Source: Hemicentrotus pulcherrimus | Taxonomy: Eukaryota > Echinodermata > Echinoidea > Camarodonta > Strongylocentrotidae | Length of the DNA: 33,775 bases | Assembly (NCBI GenBank): GCA_003118195.1 | Contig: BEXV01001609.1 | Location: 47,895-81,669 of the forward strand | Direction: 5' to 3' | In this document: in pieces, positions 10,019 to 22,212 of the stretch | Layout: every line of letters starts with the position of its first letter | How positions within the stretch are numbered: the stretch's first letter is position 1 | Notes under the pieces: model-generated | The model's database searches: none | Told to the model about the DNA's origin: nothing | The model's input: only the letters and a program-made list of their open reading frames with translations | Program-made: the position numbers and the translations under genes

Positions 10019-11845
10019 AGTTACCATAGAAACACGTAATGTTTGCCCTGAGCAATGTTAACTAGCAAGGTGAAATTATTGATCTTCCTTACATCACATA
10101 AGGACACAACATGTAACATGTATACCATAATTTTACAGAGTAATCGATGATTAGAAGAGGTTCACACATGGTCTCTTGATCGTAAAAAGGCTGTTGACAC
10201 ATATGCCTTTACCAAGAGTTAACGCCCTACTAGCTCTCTGGCAGACGACATACAGATGTTATGTTGTATTACGAACTGAACGTGTTCATACGAATCGCTT
10301 AGGAGGGATAGTAAAGCACGGAAAAGGGAAGATGAGTTAGCCATCTGAACCGATGGTTTAATGAATCTCATTAAATCCACGCCTGCAATCAATCATGTCT
10401 ATTCGCATGGGTTTTGAGCTTTAATCATCCATAAGAATAGGAGGAGCAATAAAACACTGGTCTTTACCCTCCATGACAGGGCATATGTGGGACTACAGAC
10501 AGGATTTTTTTCTCTCGCTTGAATAATGCTTTAACATGGCGCACGACTAAGGACGCTTCCTTCAGAAATCTGCTGATTGATAAAGCCTGGCACTTAGATT
10601 CTAAAAACGGATTATTCATTTGTGTGTTATATAAGGATAATTTTACCAATTCAATCGCTTTTATAGGCCGGACCTAGCTTAGGCAAGCCCTTACCCAAAA
10701 GGAAATTATGTGATTTGATTGTAATCCGATTGGAGAGCCACCAATTCGTTATAGGTCTAGTCCACCAAACTCGTAATCTTTATAACGCCTTCGCAAACCG
10801 CCATGATTTATGTAATTTTGTTTAGCCTGTTTTTTTATGAAAACACAGAAAATTCTTTTGCAAAAGGTTGTGCCAAACCAAATAAATATTTATAATTATA
10901 GTTCAAGCTTGTCTCACTGCTGTCAGAGGATAAAGACATTTTCATTTCATTCACTCCTTTCTAAAATCAGAATTTATTTTGATGCAATAGAGTTTAATAA
11001 TATATTAGTGGGATTTAGGACAAAATGTTAAAAAAAAAATCTGATACAATTTTTTTTTTACGACGTAATGTAATAGACTAGTGTCAGGAAAAAGGGGGAA
11101 AATCAAGACAATAACACAAACATTTAATTATTCTTTTACTAAATCTTGTATTTCTAAATTCATTAGTATTATGCAAATGAAACGGGTACAAATAGGCAGA
11201 TGTACGGGACAGTGTTGTGTTAATCAATCTTCTGATTACTACTTCTATCTAAAGAACTTTTCCCTTAAGGTACTTTGGAAAACAAATTATGCTCAGGTTT
11301 TTCATTGTCGTGCAATCAAGAGTCATATCCCCTGAAATATGTTTTCTCGACCAGATTGTAAAATGACTTAAAAGAAAATAAATCAAGAGAATTCGCTTTC
11401 AAATAAACCACCTGTCTTCATTTTTCATGAAAGAGACCAGAAATTAAAGTGATCTTTAGCCCCATCAATATTATTGGTTTCTGCAAAGTAATGTAAATAT
11501 AGGCAACATCTTCACATTTTATGAAAATCTGAGGTTTTACTTTGAAAACAATTTTGAAAGAAGTTCGTTAATGTTGGTTTTTCGTGCGCATGTTTTAATC
11601 AGTTTACTAGAGGAAAAGAAAAATCGATATTTATCATAAGGTGAGGATATGCTGCTATGATACTAAATAGGAAACTTATATGCATAATATCCTGCTAACA
11701 AAAAAAAATATAATTAGGAACGGGGATGATTTTGTCAAAAAGTTGCTTGACGAGGCATGTTGAATAGGATCGTAAAGATTTTCGAGAAACCAGCTCAAGG
11801 GCGATTTCAATACCTTTAATGTTCTGATTAAAAAATACGTCAATG
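10019..11845. other. anonymous noncoding stretch
   Basis: AT-rich DNA with unrecognised short frames at 10464-10649 (minus), 10837-11031 and 11081-11335 (plus). None shows a domain, signal peptide or biased composition that would suggest a gene. Confidence 0.4.
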
Positions 11846-11925
11846 CGATTGAAAAGGCTACTGATATTGCTTTAGCTCTTATTTTCCTAAAGTCTTTGCG
11901 ATCATGATTATCATGAACATAGAGA
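11846..11925. repeat. diverged direct repeat, copy 1 (partner at 13319)
   Basis: AAAAGGCTACTG, ATTGC-TTAG, GCGATCATGAT and CATAGAGAG occur in the same order and spacing as at 13319-13390. Sequences outside drift apart, so the copies are old. Confidence 0.55.
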
Positions 11926-13318
11926 GCAAAGGAATGTGATATTGACTCGGAAAAAATCGAGGGGAAAAGAAGCAGAGCGAGGCAGCATACCAAACACAGG
12001 GATCCATGCATTGGACTGATTGGTAAAGATGATAAGAGTTAGTAAAAGTGGCGTAGCGTGTGTTCGCCCATTGAAGGGGCTGCTGGAATTGAAGAAAGAA
12101 AAACACTGCTGATGAGGGGAGGGTAGGAGAGATGGTTCAGGCATTCCCTTTCCCGTCTTATCACCATTCACTCTTTCTATTGTCTCTCTGTTTATTTCAA
12201 CTGTAATTTTATCTCATCGTCAATTTCTGCAAAACACACTGTACTTAAAGTAATAAATCAATCTCCAATTTCCGCTTTCGTATTTAGATATGAAAGTACT
12301 ATAGGTCAAAGTTCAAACATCCCGTAGTTAATAGAGATGAAAAAAGAAACTAATTTATATTATTATTCNGGGGGGGTCCCATATGTTACATGTATTTGGG
12401 CCCAATCGTGGGTTGCGAACGTTACTTTTAAGCACATTTTGATGAATGTCTTGATTTCCAACCTTGCAATAATTGCCTCAGCTAAGTAAAAAGTCACTAA
12501 ATTATATTTGTCCGATTCTGTTTTTCTGTCAGGGGCAAACTTCCCCCTTTCTCCCTCCACATACGAAATTGCATTTTATCCTTTCAACAGGAATATAGTG
12601 CAGTACTTGTTAATCTGTATCCGCATAGGCTAATATGTATCAGGTTTGAGTACAAAGTCTGTTTAAGTATTTCTAGTTTGCCTCAGTTTCATGGCAAGTT
12701 TCCGCCACAAGGTCTAATTAAGGCGAATTATTGTATGAAAGCCATTAAATCAATTTCTATGAGACAGTGAACATAATGGATACGTGAAAAAAGCTCGCGA
12801 CGAAAAATACGGTTGGCAAAAAAAGAACAATCGTACATCTGCGACCCGGTTACCTAACAACCGTTGTGAAGGTCATTCTGCACTGGACCGAACGCGTTCT
12901 ACAGAAAATTTTCTACAGTAATTATCAAATTAATCGTTTTCGCTTCATATAATGAGGGCAGAATCAGCTGAAATCTGTAGAGAGATGATAATTTGGGGAA
13001 ATTCGACTCATTGAGAAATTCTCAAAAGCGCAGGCCTTTACTTTTTTGTTTAGTCTTTGTATAAACTTAATATAAGAGAGGAAGACTGAGATTAAACATT
13101 TAATTCAGAAGACTTTGTACTTTAATTTAAAAAAAAATCAAAATGGAAAAATAAATTGTATTACCTAACCACAATGTGTTTATATACAGGACAATAGATT
13201 ACCGTGATGTTATACTCATCCTAGCAAATTGCATACAATGAATCATATTAGTTAGGGGAGAATTCTGAAATGATGTTACACTTTTAAATTTATTGTTTTT
13301 ATACTAGTAATTGTACCA
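11926..13318. other. anonymous noncoding stretch with one N
   Basis: An ambiguous base stands at 12369 beside a G run, as expected of an uncertain homopolymer call. Overlapping minus frames at 11676-12171 and 12363-12560 are unrecognised. No element ends identified. Confidence 0.4.
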
Positions 13319-13390
13319 GCAAAAGGCTACTGCAATTGCATTAGATTTTTACGCAAGAAGCTGCGATCATGATCATGCTAAAATAGAGAG
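13319..13390. repeat. diverged direct repeat, copy 2 (partner at 11846)
   Basis: Contains AAAAGGCTACTG, an ATTGCATTAG core, GCGATCATGATCATG and an ATAGAGAG end that correspond to the copy at 11846-11925. Confidence 0.55.
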
Positions 13391-13505
13391 GGGATCGACC
13401 AAGAAAAAGTGAAAACATGATAAATTCACAGATAGAGAGAGAAAGAGAAAATAACTATACACAAATCTTTCTTTAGCAAATATGTAAGAGATAGTGCCCT
13501 GGTGG

Positions 13506-13531
13506 GTGTGTGTGTGTGTGTGTGTGTGTGT
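13506..13531. repeat. (TG)n microsatellite, N nearby
   Basis: About 13 TG units, followed by G-rich sequence and an N at 13552. The minus-strand His/Thr-rich frames here are repeat products. Confidence 0.9.
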
Positions 13532-13763
13532 TGGGGTTGGAAATGGATATANGTGGGGGAGGGGGTAATGGCGGCCCTCTCTGTTCCAGTTCTGGCAACA
13601 AGAGGGGACAAGGATGTCCTCATCATCCTGCCTGTCATAACGTCTTTTTGAGAGAGAAATAAGCGGATCATGTTTCAATTCATAACCACCGCGCTATGTA
13701 ACACAAGTTGCTGACAGACATCATAAATAGATCTTATTTCATCTGCCTCCACAACCCATGCCA

Positions 13764-13793
13764 TCTCCCTCTCTCTCCCTCTCTCTCTCTCTC
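13764..13793. repeat. (CT)n microsatellite
   Basis: CT units interrupted by CCC triplets. One of only two microsatellites of this class with the pyrimidine strand on top. Confidence 0.88.
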
Positions 13794-14872
13794 CGGGCAA
13801 ATTAGCACCATTCCAAGCGAAACTTCACATTCGGAGGCTGGTAACTAGAGCCTCACCTGACGCACCAATGTGATATTTACATTAAGAAATACAACCCTTC
13901 TGTACGTGATAATAATTTCCATTTTTAAAATTCAATTTATAGAATTTCATAATTATACTTGGTAAGGATGACATGCAAAGCCACAGCGTCTTTACATGAG
14001 TACCGGTTGAAAAACGTCAGGTCGACAAGCACAGAGGCCACATTAAAGCTAGAAACTAAACGCCTTATTAGTGCTGCGGATGGCATAACATTTTCAATCC
14101 GAGTATCATTAACTAAGCTTATCCAGACTAAAACATTTGCAATTTGTTGATTCCAACGAGCGTCTGCAATTGAAATCCCGAGTTGTAACACCTATTTTGT
14201 GGCGAACACATACTAACAAAAAAAATTCTACTCTAAACGTTACAACTCCAAGATATCTGACATAGATTTAACGTTAGATTAAGTCATTACGGAAGACAAA
14301 TCCGAATGAAATGTATTTAGTTAGACAGACACACACACTTACTATAATTATATTGCATCAATTTACCATGAGAAATAGAGAGATTGTATTTGATGTATAA
14401 AACGAAATGACGTATTCCTGACTAAACGAAATCTTACTCCTGCATGTGAATATTATACATTTTAATTTATGCCCCATTTAAAGTGAAATGATTATTTAAT
14501 TGGATGATTAAATGTATTTGTTGTTTAAAGTAACATCACTTTTGCTCTTGCACAAGATTACCGGACCATGTCTGACCGGACTGATTCATATAGCATGAAA
14601 TCTGTCACTGGAGAGCACAGTTTGAGTGTCATGAGGTGTATATGAGGGCAGCTTGACTAATAATTCCGTAATTTCTTCCACTGTAAACAGATAGATTCTT
14701 TTTTTGTAATTCACAAATTTCTATATGACTTACTGGTACTAGATTATTCCACACACACCAACAAAAAAACAAAAACAAACAAAAAAATGAATTACGGCAA
14801 ATCCTTGTTTGCGATGGAGCAAACACACATATAGATAACATTCTAGTATTTCAAACATAGTTCATAATATGA
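13794..14872. other. anonymous noncoding stretch
   Basis: Overlapping antisense frames at 13937-14191 and 13959-14150 and a minus frame at 14629-14841 are unrecognised. Nothing else supported. Confidence 0.4.
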
Positions 14873-14934
14873 ACTGAATTCAATGCATTAAAATGAAATT
14901 AAAGATAATTTCATTTTAATGCATTGAATTCAGT
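14873..14934. repeat. perfect hairpin, 28-bp arms, 6-nt loop
   Basis: The arm at 14873-14900 (starts ACTGAATTCAATGCATTAAA) is the exact reverse complement of 14907-14934, with AAAGAT between. Pairing stops at once outside the arms. It is far better matched than the TIR elements in this window, so it is recent, conserved, or an artefact of sequencing or assembly. The AT-rich stem contains EcoRI-like GAATTC and NsiI-like ATGCAT palindromes. No promoter or Drosha-type flanking structure is evident, so I do not call it a miRNA. Confidence 0.92.
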
Positions 14935-15294
14935 GAACTTAAGATAAAATATATGATATTGAAGATTACAAAATAATATAGGTTGAATACGAATAATGAG
15001 AGGTGTATCTTAAAGTAATACAACGTCTAAATAATAGTCGTTTCACAAACAAATGAAATTCATATTAACTCGGAATGAGGAACGTTAATGTGATAGTACT
15101 GTAGCATAGAGTTAAAAGGGACTTTTAGATTAGCGTGGACTGATACGTGTGACGTCCATTCAAGGCAGTGCATTAAAGGACGTCGATCGTAGCAATACAC
15201 GCTGTCGTTCTGCAATCGTTCTTCAAACAAAGCAATGGCAACATAAAGAAGCCTTGTTATCATTGCATTTGCATCTACTTGTGTCATTAAGTCA
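14935..15294. other. anonymous noncoding stretch
   Basis: A minus frame of 84 codons (15060-15314) overlaps the repeat that follows and is unrecognised. Confidence 0.35.
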
Positions 15295-15499
15295 TTAAAG
15301 GGATCGTTTAACAATGCTAAATCTGAGATACACGGCCCTACGTGTTATCAGTGTCTGTGATATGGTGTAATATTGAAGCCCTAAAAAAAATCCCGCTTCA
15401 AAATGATCAAGAAGTGCCTCAAAAAAGTAAAAATCTTCGAGTGACCGGTTTTAGCATACTCGTTTTCCCAAATAGACTGTAGTGTAATAAAAACCGTCA
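15295..15499 (+). repeat. dispersed repeat of ~200 bp, copy A
   Basis: Matches the reverse complement of 18812-19010 over nearly its whole length. Shared blocks in order are ATCGTTTAACAATG, AATCTGAGAT, GGCCCTAC, TGTTATCAG, GGTGTAATATTGAA, AAGTGCCTC, GAGTGACCGGTTTTA and CTGTAGTGT. The left edge (TTAAAG) resembles a transposon terminus. No open frame spans it. Internal fragments CAGGCGA...AAAA recur just downstream (about 15497 and 15556), so the element may extend to about 15600. Element class unknown. Confidence 0.8.
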
Positions 15500-15599
15500 G
15501 GCGAATGGTTTTCAAAATTTGTAATTCCAATCATAAATATCTTGATAATCAGACAGGCGATCGGCTTGTAAAAGTCATGGGGCTCCTGAATGACCTGAA

Positions 15600-16279
15600 G
15601 CGTTATAGTTATCATTGCAACTTGAGCTAAATCCAGAATTTTGTTTAAGAATCTGAGCCAAAGTTACCAGATCCATTTAAAACATTTTTAAAAGGAATCT
15701 TTATGGTATTACTGTATATGAGCAGTTTTTTGTTGTTGAAAAAGGCAGTCTTCATAATGGTAAGCCCCTCTTCAGAAAATGAAATTAATGAATAGAGCTT
15801 ATGACAGTATTCCATTTAATATTCAAAACAACAAGACTGTTTTATTATCACGATCACAAAGGCCCTCGAGAAATCTAGTGTCACTTTATCGTAATGTCTT
15901 GCCGATAGAAAACATGCTCCGATGATTATTTTCATAATGAGCTTAAGTCTTAACGACCCCTCCCCTCTCACCCTTTCCAAATTAGGTGTGAAGAATTTTA
16001 TCTATTTTACCCAAGTTCGACATCATGTATTTCATACACTAAAAATGATATTAAATATTTGTATAAAATCTAATAGAAATGTGTAAAACAATTAAGATTC
16101 AATCAAAAGAAATGATAGCTATTCCTGTGCATCTGTTTCCTCAATCCCGTAATTGCACGTCTCGACATTGGCAAACAAAAAAGTAAGACTATGGTTAGCT
16201 AGGCCAACAGACGAATGGTTCTTCAATAATCTAATAACGATCGTAGATATAGTTACACAGTGCAGGGTAATGGTACAGA
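15600..16279. other. anonymous noncoding stretch
   Basis: AT-rich, with short unrecognised frames on both strands at 16119-16388. Nothing else supported. Confidence 0.35.
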
Positions 16280-16674
16280 ACCTATGTCCACACGAGACCC
16301 GTAGTTTTAAACTTGACTGTTTGCGAAACCTCGAAATTATAAACAACGATCCACTTATATGACGAGAGTTCACACGGGACCGCAACAACGAGTATTCAAA
16401 GTGTTGAACCCAAGCCGAGCATGCATTCAGTTAAACTCACACCTCCTTGGTTAAAGTACTACAAGCTGGCGTAACCTCAAAGTCAGTTTAGTCCGCACAG
16501 CACATTATCCTAGCGAGACGTTTACCCCGCTAACCCCCAGATCTCTCGTGGTTTACAACTTCGAGTTAACTTTAAGTTCAGTAAGCAAGAGTTCCTAAAG
16601 TAGAAGACAATAGCGAAGTTTAAGACCACGATCGAAACTTAAAGTTAAGAGTCCGCCGTGTAAACCTGGCCTAA
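16280..16674. mobile_element. candidate decayed inverted-repeat element
   Basis: Left TCCACACGAGAC resembles the inverse of the right end (TTTACACGGCGGAC read on minus). The motif TTAACTTTAAGTT at about 16567-16579 recurs inverted at about 16639-16651. CACACGGGACC at 16371-16381 is a further copy of the end motif. The region is less AT-rich than its flanks and lacks coding capacity. Similarity is modest, so this may be coincidence. Confidence 0.35.
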
Positions 16675-16835
16675 TGTCCTTTTGAACAAGCATGTGCCAG
16701 ACAGAAACACACGTCTAGCACCTGGGCTCTCTCACCAGACGATCACTAAAGAATATGTCAACAAAATGTTTCCGGTGCGTTGATTGAGATCGATTTCAAC
16801 GCCGATTGATGCGAAATGAAATCGGAGAAACAGGC

Positions 16836-17055
16836 GCCAGGCGGGGCAAGAGGAAGAAAGGCTAAGAAATACATGGTGGAGAAAAAGAGAACGAGCGAGA
16901 AAGAGAGAGAGAGAGAGAAAGAGAGAGTGTTTGAAAGAAATAATGAGAGAAATGGGAAAAGTGAACATGGAAAAACAGGAGAGAGACAGCGAGGAAGAAG
17001 ATCATACGAGAGAGGGGAGGAAGATGGGAATAGGAGGGCGGAGGTGAAGCCTTGA
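16836..17055. repeat. GA-rich imperfect purine tract
   Basis: Degenerate GA/GAAA/GGAA repeats with a pure GA core at about 16903-16918. The 79-codon E/R/K-rich plus frame here follows from the composition. Confidence 0.8.
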
Positions 17056-18811
17056 TGTGTGAACTAGAAGTAGAAGAAGTCGTTTGTCAGCGCTCTCGAC
17101 AATGAAAAAGGTAGGTAAGCTAGGAAAAAACGAGAAGATTAGCAAATGAATTGTAATAATAGGACTAGGAAAACTGAGGAAGATGGAAGGGATCCCGGAA
17201 GAAGGAATAGGGTGGAGGAAATACATCGTGAAAGGAGGAACGAAGAATTTGCAATAAAATATGCAGATAGTTAGGATAGATGTAAGAAGAGATTACTCCA
17301 AATGGTCCTTGAATTCAGAGCTGTAACGTTTTATTGTTTTGTAAACACAATATCTGTCTACATTAATTTAAAGTGTTCGGAGTTCTTACTTTCTACTGTA
17401 TAAGGATTGATCAGGTCGCGTAGCTCCTATTTAACTGAACAGGGGTTTTAGTTTCTCTCCTCCTCCAGTAAAACCGACAGACCTTCTTATTATGTCCATG
17501 ATGGAACAAGGCTGCACCTGAATTCCCGGCTGAAGTCATACCGCACAATCACAACAGGAATACATACTTGCTATATTCAAACTTTAGTCGAAACATTAGT
17601 CAAAATACATTACAATAGTGTGCTTTGAATGAAGGGCAAATCTGTCATCACATTTTCAAATTATTGTTTGCTTAACATCTAAAAGACGGATATTTGCAGA
17701 TAAATTAAGTAATAAAGTCAATATGCATAACGATGAAAGGACCAAAGATATCATTCATTCATTCCCTTTAACGAGCGAAACATAAATTGAATTCCTGCAA
17801 ACTGAGGAAAACTGCACACTGCATGTTGGGACAGAGCGATGATGAATGTGTTTCTGTTGCCAAGCAGACGAAGAATACATGAGAAGGAAAAAACTGCATT
17901 AAATATGTCCCGAGACGAAAGGCAAATACGTAACCTATCCATTTACAGTCGACTAGTGTGTCTATGAAAATGAAAATGAACAGTCTCTAACCATGCAACA
18001 ATCTATCCATTTGTGTTGTATTGTATTGACTCATTGACTCCGTTTTCATTACACTCGTGGACTTTAGATTGCAGATATCTCTTAATGATATTCTATATCA
18101 AATAAAAATTAATACACGATATGAACGATACAAAGCAGATCTTACGACAGAGATAAATAATGTAGACATAATGTACATATACGTGTATTAATTAAGAAGG
18201 GTGTACGCATTGAGAAAGTAATAGATAACGGCAATGTATTAATCATACATGTATCAATTTGTGATGTGATATTTTTTCTTCTTGACCCTTTTTCTTCGAG
18301 TCTGTTACAATCTGTATTAATTTTTATATTATCATTGATCACCTTGTCCCATGCAATATTTTCCATCAACTCCCTAATGTGATATGGTACATTTTCTTGA
18401 GCCATCCGTTTACAATTTCAATTCGTGATTAAATATGCTGCCACGTGAAATACGTGACGTGGAAGATTTTGGCATTGGTTATGATCGTTTGCATACAAAA
18501 TATGGCAGCCACCTTATGGTAAAATTATGAGCCGCATAGTCTAGATAAAGGGTTAACATGCTCAAAACAAAATGGAATATTTTAGACCCAAATTTAGATC
18601 ACAATGCACGTTGAGTTTGTTGGCTTTCAAAATTTCCTCTGGCTTTAAAATAACAAAGAATCACAACGGAGTATAGTAGAAATAGCATTGATATTCCAGC
18701 TCTCCTTGGGAAATTCACAATATGATGCACAAAGAGCATGTTGACTCACGTGTCTCTGAGTCATCGTACAATCACGCGTATCTTTGAATAAATTGCTGGT
18801 ATTTCAATGTG
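17056..18811. other. anonymous noncoding stretch
   Basis: Purine-rich to about 17250, then ordinary AT-rich DNA. Minus frames at 17002-17226, 17751-17942 and 18142-18405 are unrecognised. CCACGT and ACGTGG pair across 18442-18463, too short to interpret. Confidence 0.4.
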
Positions 18812-19010
18812 CGTTTTCATAACACTACAGACTGATGAGGAAAATGAGTTTGGTAAAACCGGTCACTCAAGGATTTTTACCTTTTCGAGGCACTTCATGA
18901 TCATTTGGAAGTTCAATTCTTTAGGGATTCAATATTACACCACATCACGGACTCTGATAACATGTAGGGCCATGCATCTCAGATTCAACATTGTTAAACG
19001 ATGCTTTTAA
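18812..19010 (-). repeat. dispersed repeat of ~200 bp, copy B (inverted)
   Basis: Inverted partner of 15295-15499 with the same blocks in order on the minus strand; I estimate 75-80% identity by eye. The plus strand reads open for 67 codons (18807-19010). In copy A the equivalent frame is closed by stops after about 25 codons, although KTGHS-IFTF-RHF-II-K is shared between the translations. No known family fits, and coding potential is doubtful. Confidence 0.8.
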
Positions 19011-19699
19011 ATATTTTGCTCTTAAATATTGCCTTAGTAATTAAGTGAGCGATAATGAATCCAGGACATCTTTCTCCTATACGCAGCAACCTTTTGGGCA
19101 GCTTCCCCGGGGAATCCCCATGTATGAAATTCACTTAACTTCCATTAGGTGTTGGTATGTCGAGCAAGCCTCTGGCAAGCAATTTAGTTGTCACTTGAGA
19201 TAAACGCTTGTTAATAATATTTAAGTATGCATCAATATATCATCAAACAGTTCTATCTTTGTTTCCAATTTCTACCAATAAAGGTATTATTGATTTGAAC
19301 ATTGACCCAAATACCTGACCTAAACAAAAACCCAGACCTAACGTAATATCCAAATGCAACACTGACTCTTAATATATATCTTTAACAAAATAAAGACCGG
19401 ATCATGTGTTATCGGAGCATATGTTATAGCACCCCTTTTGAGCTCGATTTGTTGGTAACAATTTATTCAACTAAACATATTTCGTGCCTTATAGTACAAT
19501 AACATTTATACACACGTTTATATTTGTTTGTCATTGTTTTCTTTATAATTTTATTGAGGTCCTTCAAATGTAACTGGTTTCAATTTAGAATATATATCTC
19601 ACAATCAAACAATAGACAAGAGTTTCCTTCTATAATTTATTACAAAAGATACGATGTTTTATTCCACCTACATCCCATATTTTGCTTAGATTCACAAAT
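19011..19699. other. anonymous noncoding stretch
   Basis: AT-rich. The 61-codon frame at 19524-19709 is unrecognised. The end may already be LINE 3' untranslated sequence. Confidence 0.35.
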
Positions 19700-19933
19700 A
19701 TGTATCTAGGAAAAAATATTTTCATATTATTAGTCTTTCATACTTAAAGAATAACATATAGTTTTTTAATGATCTTATTTCTACTATACTTTGTAAATTA
19801 ATTGTCCATGCTTTCAACCTCAAAGCACTTTCATTGTTTTAAATTGTGATTGAAAACACTTTAGTATTTCCTGAAATACTACTTTGTATTTTTGTAATAA
19901 ACCGAACTGAACTGAATTGAATTGAACTGAATC
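19700..19933 (+). mobile_element. 3' end of a CR1-like LINE (untranslated part)
   Basis: AT-rich sequence ends in AATAAACCGAACTGAACTGA followed by further TGAA(C/T) units to 19933. The tail AATAAACTGAACTGAA also closes the LINE at 26058 and, in worn form, the LINE near 30334. CR1-clade LINEs commonly end in short tandem repeats rather than poly-A. No reading frame remains, and the 5' limit is uncertain. Confidence 0.6.
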
Positions 19934-21627
19934 ATTAAATTTACGAGCGCCGCCCTTATATATCCAGGGAACTATTCGATTTGTTCATCCATATTTATTG
20001 AATCATCATCATTTCCACATGGACTTGAATACTAATTATGAACCATGAAGGACAAAACAATGAAAGCCTTTGGTAATTTTTGCAACAGTTGTATTCATTG
20101 TTTATGTTGCATCCTTAATTTCGCAAATTGTTTATTCAGTGGTGGAGGCAATGAACGTGTATTGTATGCCCTTTCTTTCGACATACAATCGTACTCAATG
20201 ATAGCAGCTGTTGAATTCTGCTGTGTTCAGTTTGCTATTGCCAGCCAACAATGTGGTACAGTGTTATGATAATGCAATGTTTATATTAGATATTCCAGTA
20301 AGAAGTGAAGACATCTAATTTAAAGTTTTAAAGTTTACATACACTGGAATTGGGACAGAACGCTCTATGCCACCTTTATCAAGGTATTTTTTTGTTTTTG
20401 TGTGTCCCTGGTGTTCCTATAGTAACTTGTATAATTGTGTTTTTGCTGAATAGTTATGGATTTTCTTTATTGCCAAATAAAATAATAATTATAATAATAA
20501 CAACAGCACCAACAATCGTTATCAAACCTCAATGAGTATTAATTAATGAGGTTAAATAATCCTCTGCAATAAAACCTGCTTAATCATTCCTTTTGACATT
20601 ATTTCATTCTAAAATATGACCATTCCTTTTACCATGTGCGATAAGAAAACACAAATACAGTCAAAAAATTAAACATAGGCCACCAAATGGAAATATTCTT
20701 CGTGGCCGCTGTAAACATGTGACATTTTAAAGCTTCCAAAACACACCTTCTCTTCTAGAGGGATGCAATATGTGTGACCCCTATAGACAAGTGACCACTA
20801 ACGAAGGTTTGACTGTTTATATAAATGACGAAATACATATTATGTATTTAACCCTACATCAATCACAATAGCTATCACATTATATGACAATAGTTCTGTT
20901 TGTTTCAATCAATGATTATCTTTAAAAGTCCATGTATTCATAGCTATGCCAATGCAAAAGTTTACAATTTTTTTTGCTTAAGGCATCCTTAAATTAAAGA
21001 TTTCAAGAAAGGTCTTGCTGTATATTCCCATCGAAACAATATGAATTAAAGCTAAGCCTGTAGCTTCGTAGCTTTTGAAATGATGATAATGCATGTCTAA
21101 TGTTCGATATCCGGAATCTCCCTTATGATAATTATAAGGCCTAAACCCGAAGTAATATTCCATATGTTCTTTTATACCATACTCATAAAACACTTATCAT
21201 CCGCTAAGTTGAGATTTTAGTCTGAAGATCTAAATCAAATAAGTTTTTTTTTCTTCCGGAAACGTGCATATCCATGCGAATCAAAGTAAACAATTTGAAC
21301 AATGTTTGCTGCGTGTGTTGGTCCTAGGTTTATTGCCTTACTGATACATTAAAATATAATTAAATATTCAATAGAGTAAATTCCATTATACTCCGTCCAT
21401 GGGAAATAAATGGCGCAACCATGGAAATATAGTTTAATGATGTTATTTAAATATTGTCCTAGCTTATAGCGTCTATTTTTATAAATAATATAACAGCAGA
21501 AATAGGTCAGGTCAGGTGATTTTTTCAACCTGATTATGAAATTGCAAGCAATATGGTATTATGTGTGAAATATGCTTCGCTAAGTACGTTATCTATCATT
21601 AGGCTAAATGTGACTTCTTTTCTAACG
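19934..21627. other. anonymous noncoding stretch
   Basis: Unrecognised frames at 20045-20269 and 20350-20535 (plus) and 20978-21193 (minus). AATAAAATAATAATTATAAT at about 20476-20495 could be a worn retroposon tail, but nothing upstream supports it. Confidence 0.4.
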
Positions 21628-21777
21628 AACCCAGCAAACACCTAACGTTCTCGTAACTTACTTATGTCCTGACAGCATTTTAGGTTCCCTGGGAATTAGA
21701 CTGAGAAAATTACCAAGCATATTCAGCCACTGCAAATCTAACATATTGTACTTTTCAACTTCTGCCCTAGCTGGGTT
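21628..21777. mobile_element. short TIR element (MITE-like), ~150 bp
   Basis: Begins AACCCAGCAAACAC, and its right end reads AACCCAGC on the minus strand. The left end goes on as CTAACGTTCTCGTAACTTA. Short elements starting AACCCAGCAAACA and rich in AACGTT are familiar from animal genomes, which supports the call, but the exact TIR is only 8 bp. Confidence 0.5.
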
Positions 21778-21896
21778 TTTAGATATTCCTCCACTACCAA
21801 TTTTCATGTAATTCGATTATTTGCATATTATTAAATAAAGGGAAATCCACAAACTATGTCAAACTCTGTTTATCTCTCTTTCTCTCCCCACCGCCA

Positions 21897-21919
21897 CTCT
21901 CTCTCTCTCTCTCTCTCTC
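21897..21919. repeat. (CT)n microsatellite
   Basis: Eleven CT units with T/C-rich sequence upstream. Confidence 0.9.
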
Positions 21920-22212
21920 GCGTTCAAGCGATTTCGTTCTCATGTTTCTCGTGCTCTCTAATTTACTTTTCGAATATTCATGCAAACAACTATCGAATTG
22001 ATCAAATATAAGAATAGTAATCCCAGGCCTACTTTTTAAAGTTTATTTTTGTATTTTTTAGAATGCAATTTAAGTATACAGCCTTACAATTTCTCATTAC
22101 AAAAGAATCATATCAAGCTGAAATTTCAATTTGTATATGATTAGCATAAAACCCCTAACACAGGCCTATACCACAGACCAAAGACATGTAGTGATTACTT
22201 CACTCTAAGAAA
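21920..22212. other. anonymous noncoding stretch
   Basis: AT-rich sequence without recognised features. Confidence 0.35.

Noticed and set aside
15441..15600. Loose CAGGCGA...AAAA units resembling a tandem repeat or CRISPR-like spacing
   Set aside because: Only two or three poorly conserved units with unequal spacing in a eukaryotic context; probably part of the dispersed repeat.
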